NCBI RefSeq assembly: GCF_021535135.1
Contig: NZ_CP091036.1
Coordinates: 1,240,001 to 1,304,000 of the forward strand
DNA length: 64,000 nt
From: Antarcticibacterium sp. 1MA-6-2
GTDB lineage: Bacteria > Bacteroidota > Bacteroidia > Flavobacteriales > Flavobacteriaceae
Direction: 5' to 3'
Positions 28,833-38,872 of the stretch are shown piece after piece. Positions within the stretch are counted from its first letter, which is position 1. Every line of letters starts with the position of its first letter. The notes beneath the pieces were generated by a model. That model saw only the letters and a list, made by a program, of their open reading frames with translations, searched no databases and had not been told where the DNA came from. The position numbers were made by a program, and so were the translations under genes.

Positions 28833-29952
28833 ATGAAAGTTCTACATATTTCAACTACTATAGAATGGAGGGGCGGCGACAAACAGTTGCTTACCACTTA
28901 TGAAGTTTTAAAAAATTTTAAGGATATTCAACATGTCGTTCTTTGTCCAAAACATTCCGTTCTTTCCGAAAAATGTAAAAGTATAGGGATAGAGTATTTT
29001 ACCGCCTCCAGGAAATCAAAATTTTCTTTATCATTTTTAAAAGAAATTATAAAAATAACACGCCAGGAAGAAATTGATGTAATTCACGTGCACGATTCTA
29101 TTGCACTTAGCCTTTCATCCCTGGCAATAAAATTTTTACCGGATGTTAGCCTTATATACTCCCGAAAACGGAATAACCGAATAAAGAATAATTACTTTAA
29201 AAGAGTTAAATACAATAACTCCCGCATTTCAAATATCTTATGTGTTTCACAAGCCGTTAAAGATGTCCTTGTGCTTAGGTTCTTAATGATCCTGAAAAAG
29301 CAAAAGTCATTTATGATGGAATTGATGTAGAGAATCTTTCCCGTAACAAACCCCAGGGCATCCTGAGAAGTGAATATCATATTGACCCAAACACCATCTT
29401 AATTGGAAATGTAGCCAAGTCTCACAAAACAAAAAGACCTTTTTACATTTTTGGATGCGGCCAAAATAATCCTGAGTAACAGTGACAAAAACATTAAATT
29501 TTTAATAATCGGTGAGGGTCCCATGGAGAATGAAATAAAGGATTATTGTAAAAATTTAGATCTGACAAAAGATGTGATATTCACTAGGTTTTAGGAATGA
29601 CGTGCATAAAGTACTTCCGGAATTTGATCTTTTTCTTATTTCTTCGGACACTGAAGGATTACCACTATCTGTCCTGGAAGCATTTGCCTGTAAAATACCA
29701 GTGGTCGCCACAGCGGCAGGTGGAACAGGAGAAGCAGTAAAGAACAGGGAAACAGGAATGCTGTCTCCGGTTAAAGATGCGGCCAAACTTGCTGAAAATG
29801 CCCTTGAGGTAATTAACGATCCATCCCTTAAAGAACTTCTTATAGAAAGCGCTTATCATATGGTTTCCACATATTTTACACTGGACGTAATGCAGCGGGA
29901 GTATTATTCCTTTTATAAAAACCTTAAAGAAATACGCGAGCAAAAAATCTAA
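28833..29952 (+). CDS. Glycosyltransferase family 4 (three frameshifts)
   Basis: Begins MKVLHISTTIEWRGGDKQ, a GT-B fold; the GT4 signature SSDTEGLPLSVLEAFACKIP with the catalytic Glu is in the C-terminal part. Frames change at 29273-29280, 29418-29423 and 29583-29589. Corrected, the middle reads VLNDPEKAKVIYDGIDVENL, then TKQKDLFTFLDAAKIIL and VIFTGFRNDVHKVLPEFD. Each break fits a garbled RCCGGY (for example ACTAGGT for ACCGGT where the family has FTGFR). About 370 residues in total, normal for GT4. Role: sugar transfer in surface glycan assembly. Confidence 0.82.
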
Positions 29953-30914
29953 ATACCAAATACTTCTTTTGACCAGGCTTTCCTTCTGTATTTCTCTTTA
30001 ATCTTTTCCGGCACCTCTTTATATTGCTTTTTTAAGAAGGATTCCGGAATTTGTAAATTTTCTTTGTCAAGCACCAGGATATTATCTGAATCGTAGAAAT
30101 CATATGTTTTTATGTCCTGATTGGTGGTTATAAGTTTCTTGTCATAACCCAGGGCTTCAAAAACCCGGAAAGACAATCCCATTTGATTTTCTTTTTGAAT
30201 GTCAAGTAAAACTTCAGCTTCTTCAATTAATTTCTTAACCTCAGTTAAAGGAATATATTCTTTTACTATTTCAATATCCGGGACCTTTATCAGCTTCTCT
30301 TTTCTCACAATGAATTTAAATGGATAATTCATTTGTTTTAACTGATTTGCCAAAGTAACTAAAACGGGAAACCGCCTGTCATACGATGAAATATTAAAAA
30401 CACCGCCAGAAACCTCTTTGGAACCTGAACTATCATAGGGAATATAATTTGTGATAAATTTCAAATTATATTTTTGTGCATCCTCTTTGTCATAACTATA
30501 TACTTCATCGAAGAGAGGTATAAGTTTTATTTTTTGGGGGAAATTACTTACGCTGTCAAAATAGTAGGAAATTAATTTAGACGAATACTTCCTTAGAGTA
30601 CCAAGAAGAGATCTTTCAAGCTTATCTGGTCTAATAACCATGATAATATCCTGAGGAGGCTGCTCATTTAAAATTTTGACAATTTCCCTGGATTGAAACT
30701 GGATCTTTAAATTTTTACTTTTAATTACCTTAAGATAAACATTATATACCCTCTCAAAAACTGACTGATACTTAAACCTGAATTCACCTGTATTAATTAG
30801 CGTCACTTCAACTGAAGGCTTTGCGGCCAACTCTGCCACCAATGCTTCTATATATCCAAAGGTAAAGGGTGCTATTATAGTTATTTTCAAATCACGTATT
30901 TTAAAGCTTTTCAA
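29949..30914 (-). CDS. Glycosyltransferase-like protein (GT1/CgeB-like)
   Basis: 321 residues, no membrane helix. GT-B-like features: an N-terminal Rossmann start LKITIIAPFTFGYIEALVAE, and a C-terminal half with LLDIQKENQMGLSFRVFEALG, the place where GT4/GT1 enzymes carry E-x7-E. This resembles group 1 or CgeB-like transferases in surface polysaccharide clusters. Its TAG stop overlaps the TAA stop of the preceding GT4 gene (CTAA, 29949-29952), another zero-spacing convergent pair. Confidence 0.7.
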   Translation of the reverse strand: MKSFKIRDLKITIIAPFTFGYIEALVAELAAKPSVEVTLINTGEFRFKYQSVFERVYNVYLKVIKSKNLKIQFQSREIVKILNEQPPQDIIMVIRPDKLERSLLGTLRKYSSKLISYYFDSVSNFPQKIKLIPLFDEVYSYDKEDAQKYNLKFITNYIPYDSSGSKEVSGGVFNISSYDRRFPVLVTLANQLKQMNYPFKFIVRKEKLIKVPDIEIVKEYIPLTEVKKLIEEAEVLLDIQKENQMGLSFRVFEALGYDKKLITTNQDIKTYDFYDSDNILVLDKENLQIPESFLKKQYKEVPEKIKEKYRRKAWSKEVFGI

Positions 30915-31033
30915 TTCTCTTAGAAAAACATGTTAACTGGAACTTTAAGAAAGAACCAAATTAAGAAGATAAATAGGATTGAGAATTACCTAAACTTGTT
31001 TTAATTGTATTTAGGAACAGTTTTATATTCTAT

Positions 31034-31825
31034 TTAAGCTCTAAGATATTTATCAATTCCATCGTTACACCAGGTTCTTTTCTCACGCTCAGTCGCTTTC
31101 TGTATTTTATCATTTTTATCCAGATTATTCCTTGAATTCTCCGGGTGAAAAATATGATATACTATGCCTCCATAGCGTAACCTTTTACCGTAAATTCCCT
31201 TATTTACCATTCGCCAGACAAATTCAGTATCTTCTCTACCCCAACCTTCCATAGCTTCATCATAACCGTTTACCCCAATAAAATCTTTTCTCCAGTAAGC
31301 CAGATTACAGCCACGGGTTTTAGTGGAAAATGTAGGTTTGGGTGTGTAAATCTTTTGCAGGATCGGGATGTGAAAATTACGTGTGCGGTTTTTTATTGAA
31401 GGTGACAAGACGGAAAAATGGGTATGTTTATTTTTATAAATACCAGGTACGGCAGAAGGTTTTATATTGACACGGGAACCAAAAACATAAGATCCTTCCT
31501 GAGCAGTATTACGATGATCCTGAACAAAAAAAGGATGTACAATACAATCTCCGTCTATTTGAATAATATAATCAACATTAGTTTGAGCTATAGCTTTATT
31601 TAAGATCTCTGATTTTCTAAATCCTTTATCCTCCTGCCAAAAATGTTTAATAGGTATTGAAAGAGAATTCTGAAATTGTTCAATTATATTTTGCGTTTCC
31701 TTTCCAGATCCATCATCTGCAATGAGAATTTCATCGGGCAACTGAACCTGCCTTTTCACACTTTTTAGCACAACTTCTAAAGCTTCCGGCCAGTTATAGG
31801 TGGATATTAGTAAGGCTGTTCTCAT
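31034..31825 (-). CDS. Glycosyltransferase family 2
   Basis: 263 residues, GT-A fold. Nucleotide-binding start ALLISTYNWPEALEVVLKS, IADDGSG, the metal-binding D-x-D in IQIDGDCIV, and the galactosyltransferase-like segment GCNLAYWRKDF with GWGREDTEFVWRM. The ED in GREDTE is the likely catalytic base region. It acts at the cytoplasmic face on surface glycan or lipooligosaccharide. Divergent from the next GT4. Confidence 0.88.
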   Translation of the reverse strand: MRTALLISTYNWPEALEVVLKSVKRQVQLPDEILIADDGSGKETQNIIEQFQNSLSIPIKHFWQEDKGFRKSEILNKAIAQTNVDYIIQIDGDCIVHPFFVQDHRNTAQEGSYVFGSRVNIKPSAVPGIYKNKHTHFSVLSPSIKNRTRNFHIPILQKIYTPKPTFSTKTRGCNLAYWRKDFIGVNGYDEAMEGWGREDTEFVWRMVNKGIYGKRLRYGGIVYHIFHPENSRNNLDKNDKIQKATEREKRTWCNDGIDKYLRA

Positions 31826-31989
31826 GTATTATCTTTATAGGAGTAGCAAAAATATAATTTTAATAATTAACCTCTTCTTTTATAATCATTCAGTCACCGC
31901 TTCACTTCAATCAATTCGGAATATTAATGTAATTTTAAACCTTTATTTTACTAGTCAGTTAGCCATAAGAACTCACCTATTCAAAAGAT

Positions 31990-33102
31990 ATGAATATTCT
32001 CCATTTTTCAGCAGTAAAAAGTTGGGGCGGTGGTGGAAATTATATTGAAAATCTTGTCTATGAACTTTCAAAATCAAATCCGGAGGTTAAGAGTTTAATC
32101 GTAGTTGCAAGGGATGGGCAGTTTCACGATCGCCTGAAGAATAGTCAATTTTTGTATTCTACAGTTCCGCTTGCTATTAATGTAGATCCAAGAGCCGTAT
32201 TTAAACTTATCTCCCTTTGTAAAAAACATAGAATTGATTTGGTCCATCTGCATGGAGCGACTTCGTTAACTCTGGCTGTTATTGCAACAAAAATGGCTGA
32301 ATTACCTCCCTTCATCTTCAGTAAAAAAACATCTTTTCCTATCAAAAACAGGAAGCGAACTCTTTTCAAATACAACCACCCCCAAATAAAGAAGATAATT
32401 TGTGTTTCCGAAGAAGTCCGCAGAATAACAGAATCTGCAATTGTTGATAAGGAGAAGTTAGTGACCATCTATGATGGCACCAGAACAGATGAAAAGCCGA
32501 TTTCTCAGTCTTATGAACTTCGGAAAATGTTGAACCTTTCAGCAGAAACAAAGATAATTGGACATATAGGAAACCATATTAAAGCAAAAGATCTTGAAAC
32601 CTGGATTGCTGCGATTAACGAATTGGTGAATATCAGAAAGAACCAAAATCTATTCTTCGTCCAAATAGGTACTTTTTCGAAGTTGACTCCGGCCATTCAA
32701 CAGAAGGTAGAAGAATATAATCTGGAGGAATCTATAAAGATTTTGGGTTACTTACCCGATGCTTCTGCCTTTATGCCAGAATTTGAAATACTGATGCTCA
32801 GTTCAAAAAGCGAAGGTCTTCCGCAGGTAATCTTTGAAGCAGCTAAATATAAAGTGCTTATGGTAAGTACAAACGTAGGTGGAATTCCGGAATTTATAGA
32901 TCATAAAGTCAACGGACTCCTTTCCGGAAAGGAAGATGCTGTGGGATTAGCTGAAAATGTTGAAGTACTTTTGGCAAATCCTGAATTAGGTAAGACCTTT
33001 GCAGAAAGGAGCCATAAAAAATTATTTCCGGAATTTTCGACAGAATATATGGCTCAAAAGACTTTACAGGAATACCGCAAAGTCTTAAAGAGCAGGCACT
33101 GA
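31990..33102 (+). CDS. Glycosyltransferase family 4
   Basis: 370 residues, intact. GT-B: N-terminal MNILHFSAVKSWGGGGNYIE, acceptor-side HLHGATSLTLAVIA, then GHIGNHIKAKDLETWI and the GT4 motif SSKSEGLPQVIFEAAKYKV with the catalytic Glu pair. It is close in design to the frameshifted GT4 at 28833. The TGA stop overlaps the next ATG (TGATG), so it is co-translated with the pyruvyltransferase. Confidence 0.9.
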   Translation: MNILHFSAVKSWGGGGNYIENLVYELSKSNPEVKSLIVVARDGQFHDRLKNSQFLYSTVPLAINVDPRAVFKLISLCKKHRIDLVHLHGATSLTLAVIATKMAELPPFIFSKKTSFPIKNRKRTLFKYNHPQIKKIICVSEEVRRITESAIVDKEKLVTIYDGTRTDEKPISQSYELRKMLNLSAETKIIGHIGNHIKAKDLETWIAAINELVNIRKNQNLFFVQIGTFSKLTPAIQQKVEEYNLEESIKILGYLPDASAFMPEFEILMLSSKSEGLPQVIFEAAKYKVLMVSTNVGGIPEFIDHKVNGLLSGKEDAVGLAENVEVLLANPELGKTFAERSHKKLFPEFSTEYMAQKTLQEYRKVLKSRH

Positions 33103-34010
33103 TGAAAAGAATTTTCCCCTTTGTAAAAAATCTACTTACCTCCCCTGCCCGCTCGTTGAAAAAAAGAGAGGTTAGAGACGGGATAATAAATACTCCTCAA
33201 AAAAACAGGAGCATTGCCAATATTTACAGGATAGATACAGATAATGTGGGAGACTATTACAGTTCTCCAAAGAATTACTTTAAAGAACTCGGAGATATTG
33301 AAGTAGACATTTTTGACTTTAAAAAAAGGTATTCTAATAATATTAAGGAAGTAATTTCAAACAACTCCCTCGTAATCGGGGGAGGCGGGCTCCTGAACAG
33401 AAGCAGCTTTGAACTGCAAATGAAGACATTTGAACAGCTAAAATTAAAAGGTAAAAAGACAGTTTTATGGGGGGTAGGACACAATTCCAAACACAAAAAA
33501 GACTTTTCAAAATTACAGGAGTATAATATCGACCCAAATAATTTTGGTCTTGCAGGTATACGGGATTACAGCCTCAGCAAAAACTGGGTGCCCTGCGTTA
33601 GCTGCCTTAATCCTGTTTTTGATAAAAAATACGACACTACACAGGAAATTGGAGTAGTACTACATAAAAGCACCCTGAAAAACTCTCGTATCCCACTTAT
33701 TTTTCAGGACTTTCCTGCTATATCTAATACAGAAAACCTGGAGGATTTTGTCAACTTTATTGGTAGCAGTGAAACTATCATTACTGATAGTTACCACGCT
33801 ATGTACTGGGGTGTTTTGCTTAATAGAAAGGTGGTGGTTGTACCAAATTCTTCTAAATTTTTCGATTTTAAATATCCACCTGTTATTTCCACATATAAGT
33901 CTTCTATAAAAGATACGCGAAATGCTCAGAGTTACACCGGGGCCCTGGATGATTGCAGAGAGCGAAACAAAAAATTTTCAGAACAGGTTTTTAACTATTT
34001 AAATTTATAA
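33102..34010 (+). CDS. Polysaccharide pyruvyl transferase family protein
   Basis: 302 residues. The family core is visible: DNVGDYYSSPKNYF near the N-terminus, LVIGGGGLLNRSS, GKKTVLWGVGHNSKH, and SETIITDSYHAMYWGVLLN toward the C-terminus. These enzymes add pyruvate ketals to sugars of exported polysaccharides. Translation overlaps the preceding GT4. Last gene of the glycan cluster; a housekeeping gene follows 3 bp later. Confidence 0.85.
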   Translation: MKRIFPFVKNLLTSPARSLKKREVRDGIINTPQKNRSIANIYRIDTDNVGDYYSSPKNYFKELGDIEVDIFDFKKRYSNNIKEVISNNSLVIGGGGLLNRSSFELQMKTFEQLKLKGKKTVLWGVGHNSKHKKDFSKLQEYNIDPNNFGLAGIRDYSLSKNWVPCVSCLNPVFDKKYDTTQEIGVVLHKSTLKNSRIPLIFQDFPAISNTENLEDFVNFIGSSETIITDSYHAMYWGVLLNRKVVVVPNSSKFFDFKYPPVISTYKSSIKDTRNAQSYTGALDDCRERNKKFSEQVFNYLNL

Positions 34011-34013
34011 TTA

Positions 34014-34574
34014 ATGAAGGAAGAGATTGAAAATACCCTGGAGGTTCTTAAAAAAGGAGGTATTATATTATATCCCACAGATACTGTTTGGGGAATTGGA
34101 TGCGACGCTACTAATCCTACTGCCGTGGAGAAAGTTTATAAGCTTAAAAAGCGCAGCGAAACTAAAGCCATGATTTGCCTTGTTAACAGTGTAAAGATGC
34201 TGGAGCAGTATGTAGACCAGGTTCCTGAACCTGCATATGACATTATAGACTTTTCTGACAAACCTACTACCATAATCTATGATAATCCATTACGCGTAGC
34301 CAATAATTTAGTGGCGGCAGATAACACCCTCGCAATACGAGTAGTGAAAGAGGAATTTTGTGAAAAACTGATCTATAAATTCAGGAGGCCACTAGTTTCT
34401 ACTTCGGCAAATATAAGCGGAGAACCTTCCCCCGAATCTTTTTCCCAAATAGCCCCTGAAATTTTAAAAGGTGTGGACTATGTAGTAAATTTGCAGCGTT
34501 CAAAAACATCAAATAAACCTTCGGCCATTATCAGGATTGGAAATGACCTAAGTGTGAAAGTGATCCGAAAATAA
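34014..34574 (+). CDS. tsaC: L-threonylcarbamoyladenylate synthase (Sua5/YrdC/TsaC family)
   Basis: 186 residues: one YrdC domain, without the extra C-terminal Sua5 domain, so TsaC-sized. Motifs: GGIILYPTDTVWGIGCDATN, KLKKRSETKAMICLV, and PLVSTSANISGEPSP. It makes threonylcarbamoyl-AMP for the t6A37 modification of ANN-decoding tRNAs. The downstream tRNA nucleotidyltransferase starts 3 bp later, a tRNA-maturation pairing. Confidence 0.93.
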   Translation: MKEEIENTLEVLKKGGIILYPTDTVWGIGCDATNPTAVEKVYKLKKRSETKAMICLVNSVKMLEQYVDQVPEPAYDIIDFSDKPTTIIYDNPLRVANNLVAADNTLAIRVVKEEFCEKLIYKFRRPLVSTSANISGEPSPESFSQIAPEILKGVDYVVNLQRSKTSNKPSAIIRIGNDLSVKVIRK

Positions 34575-34577
34575 GAC

Positions 34578-36025
34578 ATGCCCAAAATCAACAATTACAC
34601 GCAGGCGCTGCAACAAAATATTTTTAAAGTTATTTCTAAAGCTGCAGAGGAAACCCTTGAAAGCTATGTAATTGGAGGTTTTGTAAGAGATCATCTTCTT
34701 AAAAGAGGAGAACCTAAAGATATTGATATTGTTGCTGTTGGCAGTGGAATTGAACTGGCAAAAAAAGTCTCAAAACTTTTACCTAAAAAACCTAAAGTTC
34801 AGGTATTTAAAAATTTTGGTACTGCAATGCTTAAAGCAGATCATCTTGAAGTAGAATTTGTAGGTGCCAGGAAAGAGAGCTACAATCATGACAGCAGGAA
34901 ACCTAGGTTGTGGAGAACGGAAGTCTGGAGGATGACCAAAACAGGCGTGACTTTACCATTAACGCTCTCGCTCTAAGTTTAAATCCTGAAGATTTTGGAA
35001 CTCTTGTCGATCCTTTCAACGGAATTAAAGATCTAAAGAACAAGATCATCCGGACACCATTGGATCCTGATATCACTTATTCTGATGATCCTTTGAGAAT
35101 GCTTCGGGCAATTCGGTTTGCTACTCAACTTGGTTTCAAAATAGAAAAAGATTCTCTGGAAGCTATTTCACGCAATAAGGAGCGAATTCAGATAATTTCG
35201 AGGGAGAGGATTGTAGACGAGCTGCATAAAATTCTTCTTGCTGAAAAACCCTCAGTAGGATTCGCACTTTTACACGAAACCGGGTTATTACCCCTCATAC
35301 TGCCACAGCTTACCGACCTTGAAGGTATAGAGGAAATTGAAGGCCAGCGTCATAAAGATAACTTCTGGCACACACTTGAAGTTGTTGACAATATTTCAGA
35401 AAACACGAACGATCTTTGGCTTAGATGGGCTGCTCTTTTGCACGACATTGGTAAAGCGCCCACTAAGAAATTCGATAAAAAGATTGGCTGGACATTCCAC
35501 GGCCACGAGTTTGTGGGAGCGAAAATGGTTTATAAACTTTTCAAGCAAATGCGTCTTCCTTTAAACGAGAAGATGAAATATGTACAAAAAATGGTTCTAA
35601 TGAGCAGTAGGCCCATTGTAATTGCTGATGAAAGTGTAACCGATTCTGCTGTACGAAGATTGGTTTTTGATGCCGGAGACGATATTGAAGATCTTATGAC
35701 ACTCTGTGAAGCTGATATCACAACTAAAAATCCAAAGCGATTTAAAAAATACCACAACAACTTTAAGAAGGTCCGGAAAAAGATCAAGGAAGTTGAAGAA
35801 AAAGATCATATCCGCAATTTCCAGCCCCCGGTAAGCGGGGAAGAGATTATGGAAACTTTTGATCTAAAACCTTCCCGGGAAATTGGATTAATTAAAGATG
35901 CCATTAAAGAGGCAATTTTGGAGGGAGAAATCCCGAACGAATATCACGCAGCCAGGAAATATATGCTAAAAAAAGGAGAGTCGTTGGGATTAACTCCTGT
36001 GGAAAATAATGATACTGCCCAATAA
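34578..36025 (+). CDS. cca: CCA tRNA nucleotidyltransferase / poly(A) polymerase family (frameshift near 34904)
   Basis: Nucleotidyltransferase head: [10 protein letters not shown], metal-binding DIDIV, FGTAML. Then [21 protein letters not shown]-binding neck [14 protein letters not shown], and an HD domain with ALLHDIGKA and [10 protein letters not shown]. The frame breaks at 34901-34908: RKP is followed by garbled ACCTAGGT where ACCGGT would give [11 protein letters not shown], the family sequence. Corrected length is about 482 residues, as usual for Bacteroidota. Adds CCA to tRNA 3' ends. Confidence 0.9.
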
Positions 36026-36039
36026 ATTTTACCGTTTTA

Positions 36040-37058
36040 ATGATGAAAGATAATAAAAAGGTTGTCTACTGGCTTTTTACAGGTTGTTTTCTAATTTTTA
36101 TAATGGTCATTGTAGGCGGTATTACCCGGCTCACACAATCGGGACTCTCCATTTCAGAATATAAACTCATTAGCGGTACGATTCCTCCTTTAAATGAACA
36201 GGAATGGGTGGAAGCTTTTGAATTGTACAAACAATATCCCGAATATCAAAAACTTCATTATCATTTTGAACTTGAAGATTTTAAGCAAATTTATTTTTGG
36301 GAATGGCTGCATAGGGTTATAGGGAGGTTAATAGGGATCGTTTTTATTATTCCGTTTATTTATTTCCTTCTTACAAAACAGCTTGCTAAATCCACGATCA
36401 GGAAATCACTGATCCTTCTTACCCTGGGAGCTTTTCAGGGATTCTTAGGCTGGTATATGGTGAAAAGTGGCCTGGTAGATATGCCCGCAGTAAGCCACTA
36501 CAGGCTGGCAGCTCACTTGACTACTGCATTTCTAACTTTTGCATACACCTATTGGGTAGCTCTGGATCTAATTTATCCTGAAAGGAAAGTAATAGAAAAG
36601 AGTTTTAGAAATCTTGTAAGAATAGGAATGGTAATCCTGCTGCTTCAGATTATCTGGGGAGCATTTGTTGCTATAGTCTCGATGCTTACTGGATCCACAA
36701 TACCTGGCCTACGATGAACGATGGGAAATTTATTCATGAAACTGTTTATATTGAACAAAATCCAGTCTGGAGGAATTTTGTAGAAGGAAAAAGCGGAGTT
36801 CAGTTTGTTCACAGGTATTTGGCATATTTTGTAGTTGGAATAATTGGTTTGATCTGGTACAGGTCCCGCGAACTAGTTCTTACATCTCTGCAACAAAAAG
36901 CTGTAAATTCCCTGTTGATTCTGGTCTTTGTACAATTCCTGCTTGGGGTCCTTACATTAGTATACGCCGTTCCCGTATGGTTAGGGGTTGCTCACCAGGT
37001 AGGCGCATTTTTCCTGCTTACAGGAATGACTTTTACTTTACACAGATTCACCAGATAA
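36040..37058 (+). CDS. ctaA: COX15/CtaA heme A synthase (frameshift near 36674)
   Basis: Eight-helix membrane enzyme. First half: GGITRLTQSGLSI, heme-ligand His in WLHRVIGRL and SHYRLAAHL. Second half: NTWPTMNDGKFIH, QFVHRYLAYFVVG and GVAHQVGAFFLL. The frame shifts in GAFVA-GLDA: written GCTATAGT at 36670-36677 where GCCGGT is expected. Corrected length about 339 residues. Converts heme O to heme A for cytochrome oxidase, so a real loss would affect respiration; that supports the artefact reading. Confidence 0.9.
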
Positions 37059-37081
37059 TATAGATTTCTAATCTAAAGCTG

Positions 37082-37089
37082 TATCTTTG
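37082..37089 (+). promoter_or_regulatory. -7 promoter element (TATCTTTG)
   Basis: Matches TAnnTTTG, ends 18 bp before the ATG at 37108. No clear -33 TTG. Confidence 0.5.
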
Positions 37090-37107
37090 CAGTCCTAAAT
37101 TTTTACT

Positions 37108-37617
37108 ATGGTTTATAGATTCCGTATTATTCTTGATGCTGAGGAAGACGTTTTTCGCGACATAGAACTCCTGCAGGAAAGTACCCTTGAAGATTTTCAT
37201 AATTCAATTGTAAATGCCTTTGGATTTGATGGTAATGAAATGGCGTCATTTTATATAAGCGATGATACCTGGAACCAGGGCGAGGAGATATCTCAGTTTG
37301 ATATTAGCGATGGAGAAGACTCTGTAAGGCTAATGAATGAAACCACCCTGGACAGTGTAGTTTCTGAAGACCAGACTAAGCTCATCTATGTCTATGACTT
37401 TCTAAATATGTGGACTTTCCTTATTGAGTTAGGTGAAATAGCCGAAATAGAAGAAGGAAGAGACTATCCTAATCTAATGTTTGTTCACGGCCAGATCCCT
37501 ATGGAAGCACCGGATAAAGAATTTATTGCCGACAAGGATGAATTTGCCGATGATATAGATTCTGACTTTGATCTCGAAGATTACGACGACCTTCCGTTCG
37601 ATGAAAACTGGAATTGA
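37108..37617 (+). CDS. Plasmid pRiA4b ORF-3-like family protein
   Basis: 169 residues. The N-terminal MVYRFRIILDAEEDVFRDIELLQ (given here as FRIILDAEEDVFRDIEL), then TLEDFHNSIVNAFGFDGNE and KLIYVYDFLNMWTFLIEL, match the PF07929 fold. The C-terminus is highly acidic (about 16 Asp/Glu in the last 40 residues). Despite the name it is a common chromosomal protein in Bacteroidota; function unknown. Own promoter; no operon partner visible. Confidence 0.83.
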   Translation: MVYRFRIILDAEEDVFRDIELLQESTLEDFHNSIVNAFGFDGNEMASFYISDDTWNQGEEISQFDISDGEDSVRLMNETTLDSVVSEDQTKLIYVYDFLNMWTFLIELGEIAEIEEGRDYPNLMFVHGQIPMEAPDKEFIADKDEFADDIDSDFDLEDYDDLPFDENWN

Positions 37618-37773
37618 TCGCAGCACCCCTTGTCGCTACAGGATAGTTAATAAGTTGTAATTACTAACAGACACCCGCAGCACTATTTTCTCAGGATTTT
37701 ACTATAATTGCCCCTGCCATTGTGCAGCTGTATTCTGTGCCTAAAAAATTCTGATTAGTTAATACTTTTTCTC

Positions 37774-37808
37774 AATACTAAATACTCACTACTCAATACT
37801 CATCACCA
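37774..37808. repeat. Heptanucleotide repeat, AATACTN type
   Basis: Five 7-bp units: AATACTA AATACTC, then ACTACTC AATACTC and ATCACCA. It lies in the gap before the nucleoid-protein gene and ends at its start. Same period as the repeats at 55288, 56627 and 56833. Confidence 0.75.
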
Positions 37809-37812
37809 CAGT

Positions 37813-38871
37813 ATGATCAATTTATATAACGCCCAGATTGAATCCCTTTCAATTCACAGGGTAGGAAATAAAAGCCGCAACGAAAACATATTTTTGTCTG
37901 CTGAACCATTTCAGCTTAATGATGAGATTATGCCGCTTATCAAAGAATATTTTCTGAAGCCTTTCCGGGAAAAAGAAGAAAATTATTATCAGTTCTTCAA
38001 CGAAACTGATCTTGAATTTAACGAGCTGTACAACCTCGCAAATCAAATTTTTGATTCTCCTGAAAATGTTCATGAGGTTTCTAAAAAGATAAATACGCTT
38101 CTCTTTGAGCAATCTGCTCATCCGCACATCAAGAGTGGTGAGGTGTATATAGTTTATTTTGAAAATATGTTGCTGGACAACGAGAAAGTATCGGCCATTG
38201 GTATTTTTAAATCTGAATTAAAACACGATTTCCTTCAGTTTCAGGAAAAAGGAAGTATTTTGGAGATGATCATTCAGCAAGGGATTAATCTGAATAAGCT
38301 TGACAAAGGTGCTATTATCTTCAATAAGAACAGAGCTGAAGGTTATAAAATCCTTTCCGTAGACTCCAACAAATACGATACTAAGTACTGGCTGGAAAAC
38401 TTTTTGGGAGTAGATGTACTGGCTGACGATAACTTCTACACCAAGAAATATCTCAAGTTTTGTCAAAATTTCGCAAAAGATGTAGTTCTACCTGCGGAAG
38501 ACAAAAAAGAAGAGGTCATGTTCATGAACCGAAGTGTGGACTACTTTGCAAAAAACGATTCTTTTGAGGAAACAAACTTTTTAAATTCGGTTTTAGACAA
38601 TCCCGATCTTATTCCGGAGTTTAAAAATTACAAAACCGAAAAAGCACCAAAATATAAAATAGAAGACCTAACAGAATTTCCTATTGCAAATACCGCTGTA
38701 ACTGCTGCGAGAAAATCTATAAAAAATGTTATTAATCTGGACACAAATATCCAGATAAAGCTGGATTTTATCAATCCTGAATCTGCTCAAAAATTTGTGG
38801 AAAAAGGATGGGATGAAGAAAAGCAGATGTATTACTACCTGGTTTACTTTAACAAAGAGGAAAAAAGTTAG
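37813..38871 (+). CDS. Nucleoid-associated protein (NdpA/YejK family)
   Basis: 352 residues. Family features (PF04245): N-terminal SIHRVGNKSRNE, LKPFREKEENYYQF, GEVYIVYFENMLLDNEKVSAIGIFKSE, DKGAIIFNKNRAEGYKIL, and ANTAVTAARKSIKNVINLD near the end. The Bacteroidota version is longer in the middle than YejK of E. coli. Binds DNA as a nucleoid protein in other bacteria. It runs convergently into the next gene, one base between stops. Confidence 0.88.
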   Translation: MINLYNAQIESLSIHRVGNKSRNENIFLSAEPFQLNDEIMPLIKEYFLKPFREKEENYYQFFNETDLEFNELYNLANQIFDSPENVHEVSKKINTLLFEQSAHPHIKSGEVYIVYFENMLLDNEKVSAIGIFKSELKHDFLQFQEKGSILEMIIQQGINLNKLDKGAIIFNKNRAEGYKILSVDSNKYDTKYWLENFLGVDVLADDNFYTKKYLKFCQNFAKDVVLPAEDKKEEVMFMNRSVDYFAKNDSFEETNFLNSVLDNPDLIPEFKNYKTEKAPKYKIEDLTEFPIANTAVTAARKSIKNVINLDTNIQIKLDFINPESAQKFVEKGWDEEKQMYYYLVYFNKEEKS

Positions 38872-38872
38872 T

